Of a stretch of DNA of 64,000 nt, positions 60,199 to 64,000 are shown piece after piece (the stretch's first letter is position 1; every line of letters begins with the position of its first letter). Below the pieces are notes generated by a model, which was given only the letters and a program-made list of their open reading frames with translations, was not told the DNA's origin and did not search any database. The translations under genes were made by a program, and so were the position numbers. This DNA is from Glandiceps talaboti (taxonomy: Eukaryota > Hemichordata > Enteropneusta > Spengelidae), in assembly GCF_964340395.1 (NCBI RefSeq), contig NC_135550.1, positions 13,792,408 to 13,856,407 of the forward strand, in the 5' to 3' direction.

Positions 60199-63100
60199 TC
60201 AGTAATATCTTCTGTTGTCTTGTTTATAGATGTACCTTGGTCCGGTGATCAGAATCCTGTTTTCTGACTCCTCTCGTGCTTTCTGAATTGACTCTTCTGT
60301 GATTTGAGGACACCCAACCAATCTCAATATGCGTAGTTTCGTCAACTTGAGAAAGACCTTGAAGTGGGCCGTGGTCACAGCTCTACAGCAACTGAAACAA
60401 CAAACGGGGAGAGAACACAGTACTGAATTTCAATACTTTGGACAATTATCAGCTTGGCTTCAATTTTTTATACAACTGCAAAACTTTAAAGCTGCACGTT
60501 TTTAAAACAAAAATGTTTTGTAAAATGCCTGTAACATTGTACATTGTAAACAGTATCACATCACCTGTGGATAAACATATTTTTGAAGTTGGATAAATCA
60601 AATCAAATTGATTTTGGGGTCCACACCAAAAATTAAGCACCCTCAACGGCTACCATGATTTCAACCTATTTCTGTACAGTTTATGGATAATATTAACCAC
60701 TGATTAACATGTATAATGTTTAATTATTGTTATTTTTAACAATTTTCAGTGAATATATTGTGGTTGCTGTCTGGTCGAAAATTTATACTCCAGTTACAAC
60801 TAGTACATTTTTAAATGTCGACAGATTCAAAACCAAGCATTTGCTCGAGATGTAAACTTGCCGCTACACTACCTACAGATAATATTCACCACTAACTAAC
60901 AGATACAATGTCTTTCCATAATTAATTGACCAATTTTTGGTAAATATATCTTTGATTATTTGATGAAAAAGCTACAGTTGCAACTAGTACAGGTTTCATA
61001 TTATGAGGACATTCACTTGTTCTTTATTTCATTAGAAAATTCGAAATTTGTAAAACTGGTTGTTGAATACACGAATTTCTTTCCTACCACACTGAATTTG
61101 GCATATTGTGAGGACATTGACTACTTTCAATTTTCATTCAGTTTGGTTCTGTTTAATATACAAGTTCTCATCTTTTATTTAAAATTTGTTTTGGTCAACA
61201 AATGAATGTTCCATGGAATAAACAAATCCAAGGTTAGCTTTGATTTTGAATTCCACTCCTTAAAGTGCAATATTTAGTGCAGGGCTCAAAATTAACAGTA
61301 GCCCCTGTTTCCATAGACTACGAATTCTTGTCATGGGGCTACCATAATTTGCAGCTGGCAGGCCACTCAGGCTACCACTGATTATGAGATGATTTAAAAG
61401 ATGGAAGATTTACAGACAACGTCGTATTTTAATATGTCACATATTTCCAATACTTATTGAGGAACTCAGTTCAGGAATATAGGACTATTGGTCACCATCC
61501 TTGGGCTACCACTTTCTGAAATTGGTAGTCCTAGTAAGAAAAGGGTTTACTTCAAGCCCTGAGCCTAGTGGGATACCACAGACCAGTAACTAATCATTAC
61601 TACTGAAGTAATATTTACCTTAGATCCAGTTCTTCTAGATTAGGAAAGAGACGTTCAAATGATGACAATAGCTGTGCAGATAACCGATTACATAGTGCCA
61701 ATCCTAAATACTTAATATTAGGACCCACAGACTCAGCCAGGGCATGGATTCCAAGAACAGATACACTGTAACAATCTCTTAGGTCCAACCATTCAACAGT
61801 ACGGGGTAGGTTAGCTAGCACATCATTCTGGCAATTTGAAGCTGTAAAAGAGAAGTGTATATCTTTGTATGTAGTTCTCATATCGATTTTTCTTTGAAAA
61901 GTTCGAACTCATTTCAATTAAATGTAGGCATGACTGACAATAACATTATAAAAGTTCTCATTGTTTATAAACACTCTTTGCCACATAAATGTGTAAGGGC
62001 AATTTCTATTTTTCTTATTAAAGCATTGGATGATAGCCTCATACAAACGGTTGGTTAGATAGAATAGGTAGGTACATAAAATGGTGGGAAGGTTGGTAGG
62101 TTGAGTAGTAGGTAGGTTGGTAAGTCAGTAGCCTATGGCTGGACCATCATCAATACTAGTCATGAGCACCATCCCATTGGCAGGCAATAAATTGTGATAT
62201 TGCCTTTGCTACTATAGCACAACATCCTGGCAAGTTCTGATATAACCCTGTCTTTTCCTTTCCATTGAATTTTGTGAATCCTGAAAGACCATGAACTTTA
62301 TACACCAAAAATAACCATGGTCGATGCTGACATAGCAGATGGTGAAACTATATCACTGTAAATGTCACCTCACAGCTGAGAAATAAAACTGTCTACATGC
62401 TAATGTTGGAGAATGACATTATTTAAATAAACAAACATCACAACCATTAAAGTTATAGATGGTTAATCAGAGAGACTTGAAAATACACGTTGTTATGACA
62501 ACACATGGTTGTTATGACAACATGCTGCATCGCATACTTACAAGACAGGTCTAGTTTCTTCACGTTGCCAAGTCTTTGGAAGATCCGTATAACTTCCTGT
62601 TTGAGGAGGTCTCTTCTACGTAGTAGGTAAGATTCATGTAAAGACAGAGTTTGTACGGTCTCCAGTTGTTTGAGGGCAGTATCACTCAGTGGAAAATTGA
62701 GAGAGAATGGAAGCCTCAACGTCTGTAGTTGTAGATTCCTGAATGGTGGGTCATCATCGTCCTCTATGTCTACAGAAATAGCAGATACCAATTAATTTAT
62801 AATAACCCTTCTACTGACATCCCATACGGCTCTGTGCCCCCCTCTCTCCCCTCACCCTCCCCCAGCTCAGTAGACAAGGGAGTTTATATTCTATAAAACA
62901 ATCCAAACCAGTCTGATGAATTTTTGCATGTAAACTCATGTTACCCATGTTTCTGTTCTTAAAAAATCAAAGTTGGCCAAATCCATCATTAACTTTGAAA
63001 AATGTCATTTTTCTTTTACTGGCAACCATCAGTCAGAAAATTCCTAGATAATCAGTGCAAGAAGGGAAGACATCCCTACAGTATACGTAATGTCTCTTTG

Positions 63101-63936
63101 GGAAGCACCAGACGGATAAAGGTGAACTTACCTGTAGGATCCGTTTCAGCAGGTGAGGTCAGTGCAGTGGAGAGGCTGAAGTCCATGCCGTTGATTGCAA
63201 ATAAAGTAAGCGATTTCAACTTTGGTAGTCGGAATAGGACGTACTGCAGTCCAGACCCACTTATTTGAAATCCGTACTGGTACGGAGCATTTGCCTTACA
63301 CAATGAAAGGCTAGTCAGATTCTTCAACTGTGCAAACTGTTTGAGAGTATCGTCTTTCAAGTTGCTGATGTTACAGATTTCTAATGATGTCAACTTAGAA
63401 AAAGACACCACAGTGGCAATTAGATCCTTATCTGGTAACAAATTAGCATCTCTAATTGACACAACTTGTAAGGAAGTTTTCTGATACTGTAAGCATTGAA
63501 GGTTAGAAACCTTCAGTGGGGCAGAGATCCGAATACTCCTGAAACTATTCAGTTCCTTACATACTTTCTTGAAACTCTTCTTGCTTAGTTTGCCGAGTTC
63601 AAGACACTGCATGTTACGTTTTTTGATGAACTTCCATGCATACTCATCGTATTTATGAACATTCAATAATCTGACCGTTCTAGTGACCCAGTTACTGGGA
63701 TGATCAATCAAACTTAGAAATGTACTATTGACAATTCTAAGATTACACCTATCAGTGGGAGCAACAAATGAAAATATTCTGATAAATAGATCATGAGGTA
63801 GTCGCATCCAGTTAGGCTTAGGTCTTGTCACTTTCTTGTTGCGTCGTAGTGAAATCTGTATACTTGTGGCCAGTCTTTTATGAGTAGAGTTGGCTTTACT
63901 TTGCCTGGTATTTGAGCTAACATGTTTGTCGGCCAT
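60199..63936 (-). CDS. F-box and leucine-rich-repeat protein (FBXL-type)
   Basis: Probable substrate-recognition subunit of an SCF (Skp1-cullin-F-box) ubiquitin ligase. Exons, in order of translation, are 63132-63936, 62542-62769, 61619-61841 and 60199-60391. Junction phases agree and give 482 aa ending in KQDNRRYY. The N terminus is basic. The F-box is at about residues 43-88 (NWMRLPHDLFIRIFSFV and following). Leucine-rich repeats follow from about residue 100, with repeat signatures such as LTSLEICNISNL, LTSLSLCKANA, VEWLDLRDCYSVS, IKYLGLALCNRLS, LEELDLSCCRAVT and LRILRLVGCPQIT. The last three match the cysteine-containing LRR subtype of FBXL proteins. It vaguely resembles FBXL12 but I cannot assign an orthologue. 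The start is the first in-frame ATG, only 64 bases from the window edge, so an additional upstream untranslated exon is possible. An acidic patch (IEDDDDPP) begins exon 2. Confidence 0.92.
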
Positions 63937-64000
63937 GATGGTGGAGTTTTTCTGAGACGGCTACACTTGGTAAACACCTTTAGTAAGAACTTATAAGTTC
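63937..64000 (-). promoter_or_regulatory. 5' flank of the F-box gene
   Basis: The last 64 bases lie immediately upstream of the F-box start codon on the minus strand and are probably 5' UTR. Too short to show promoter motifs. Confidence 0.4.

Overview
This window is AT-rich animal DNA with short exons, consensus GT/AG introns and many small mobile elements. The proteins are clearly bilaterian. Linkage of PRORP and PSMA6, frequent GCGCCCTC-type motifs and many MITE-like repeats fit an invertebrate deuterostome (cephalochordate or hemichordate), but a lophotrochozoan cannot be excluded from sequence alone.

Six protein-coding genes are supported by reading frame, splice phase and family likeness. 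From left to right: (1) PRORP, the nuclease subunit of mitochondrial RNase P (+, six coding exons, 2856-15601, 578 aa); (2) SLC35B2, the Golgi PAPS transporter (-, four coding exons, 33511 down to 18856, 452 aa); (3) PSMA6, 20S proteasome subunit alpha-1 (+, seven coding exons, 34186-38511, 246 aa); (4) an unrecognised six-exon gene for a 193-aa protein (+, 43385-49306), possibly ciliary; (5) an intronless p24-gamma/TMED3-TMED7-like cargo receptor (-, 53002-52301, 233 aa); (6) an F-box/leucine-rich-repeat gene (-, four exons, 63936-60199, 482 aa).

PRORP and SLC35B2 converge. SLC35B2 and PSMA6 diverge from a 674-bp shared intergenic region. PRORP and PSMA6 keep the same strand and order as in vertebrates, with SLC35B2 placed between them. 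The genes serve separate housekeeping tasks (mitochondrial tRNA processing, sulfation, proteolysis, secretory traffic, ubiquitin targeting) and do not form one pathway.

The non-coding space is dominated by repeats: a foldback at 430-757; two inverted copies of a 1.1-kb element with a 112-115-bp tandem core (3935-5050, 22655-23715); a 5'-truncated Rex1/CR1-like LINE lying between two 109-bp inverted repeats (6966-8717); several MITE families with two copies each; a non-autonomous hAT-like element (23803-24986); a tRNA-derived SINE nested in a MITE (31296-32180); and many microsatellites. The most unusual structure is an eight-copy minisatellite (15540-16036) whose founding unit is the last coding segment and stop codon of PRORP. 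No rRNA gene, intact tRNA gene, CRISPR array or prokaryote-type operon was seen.
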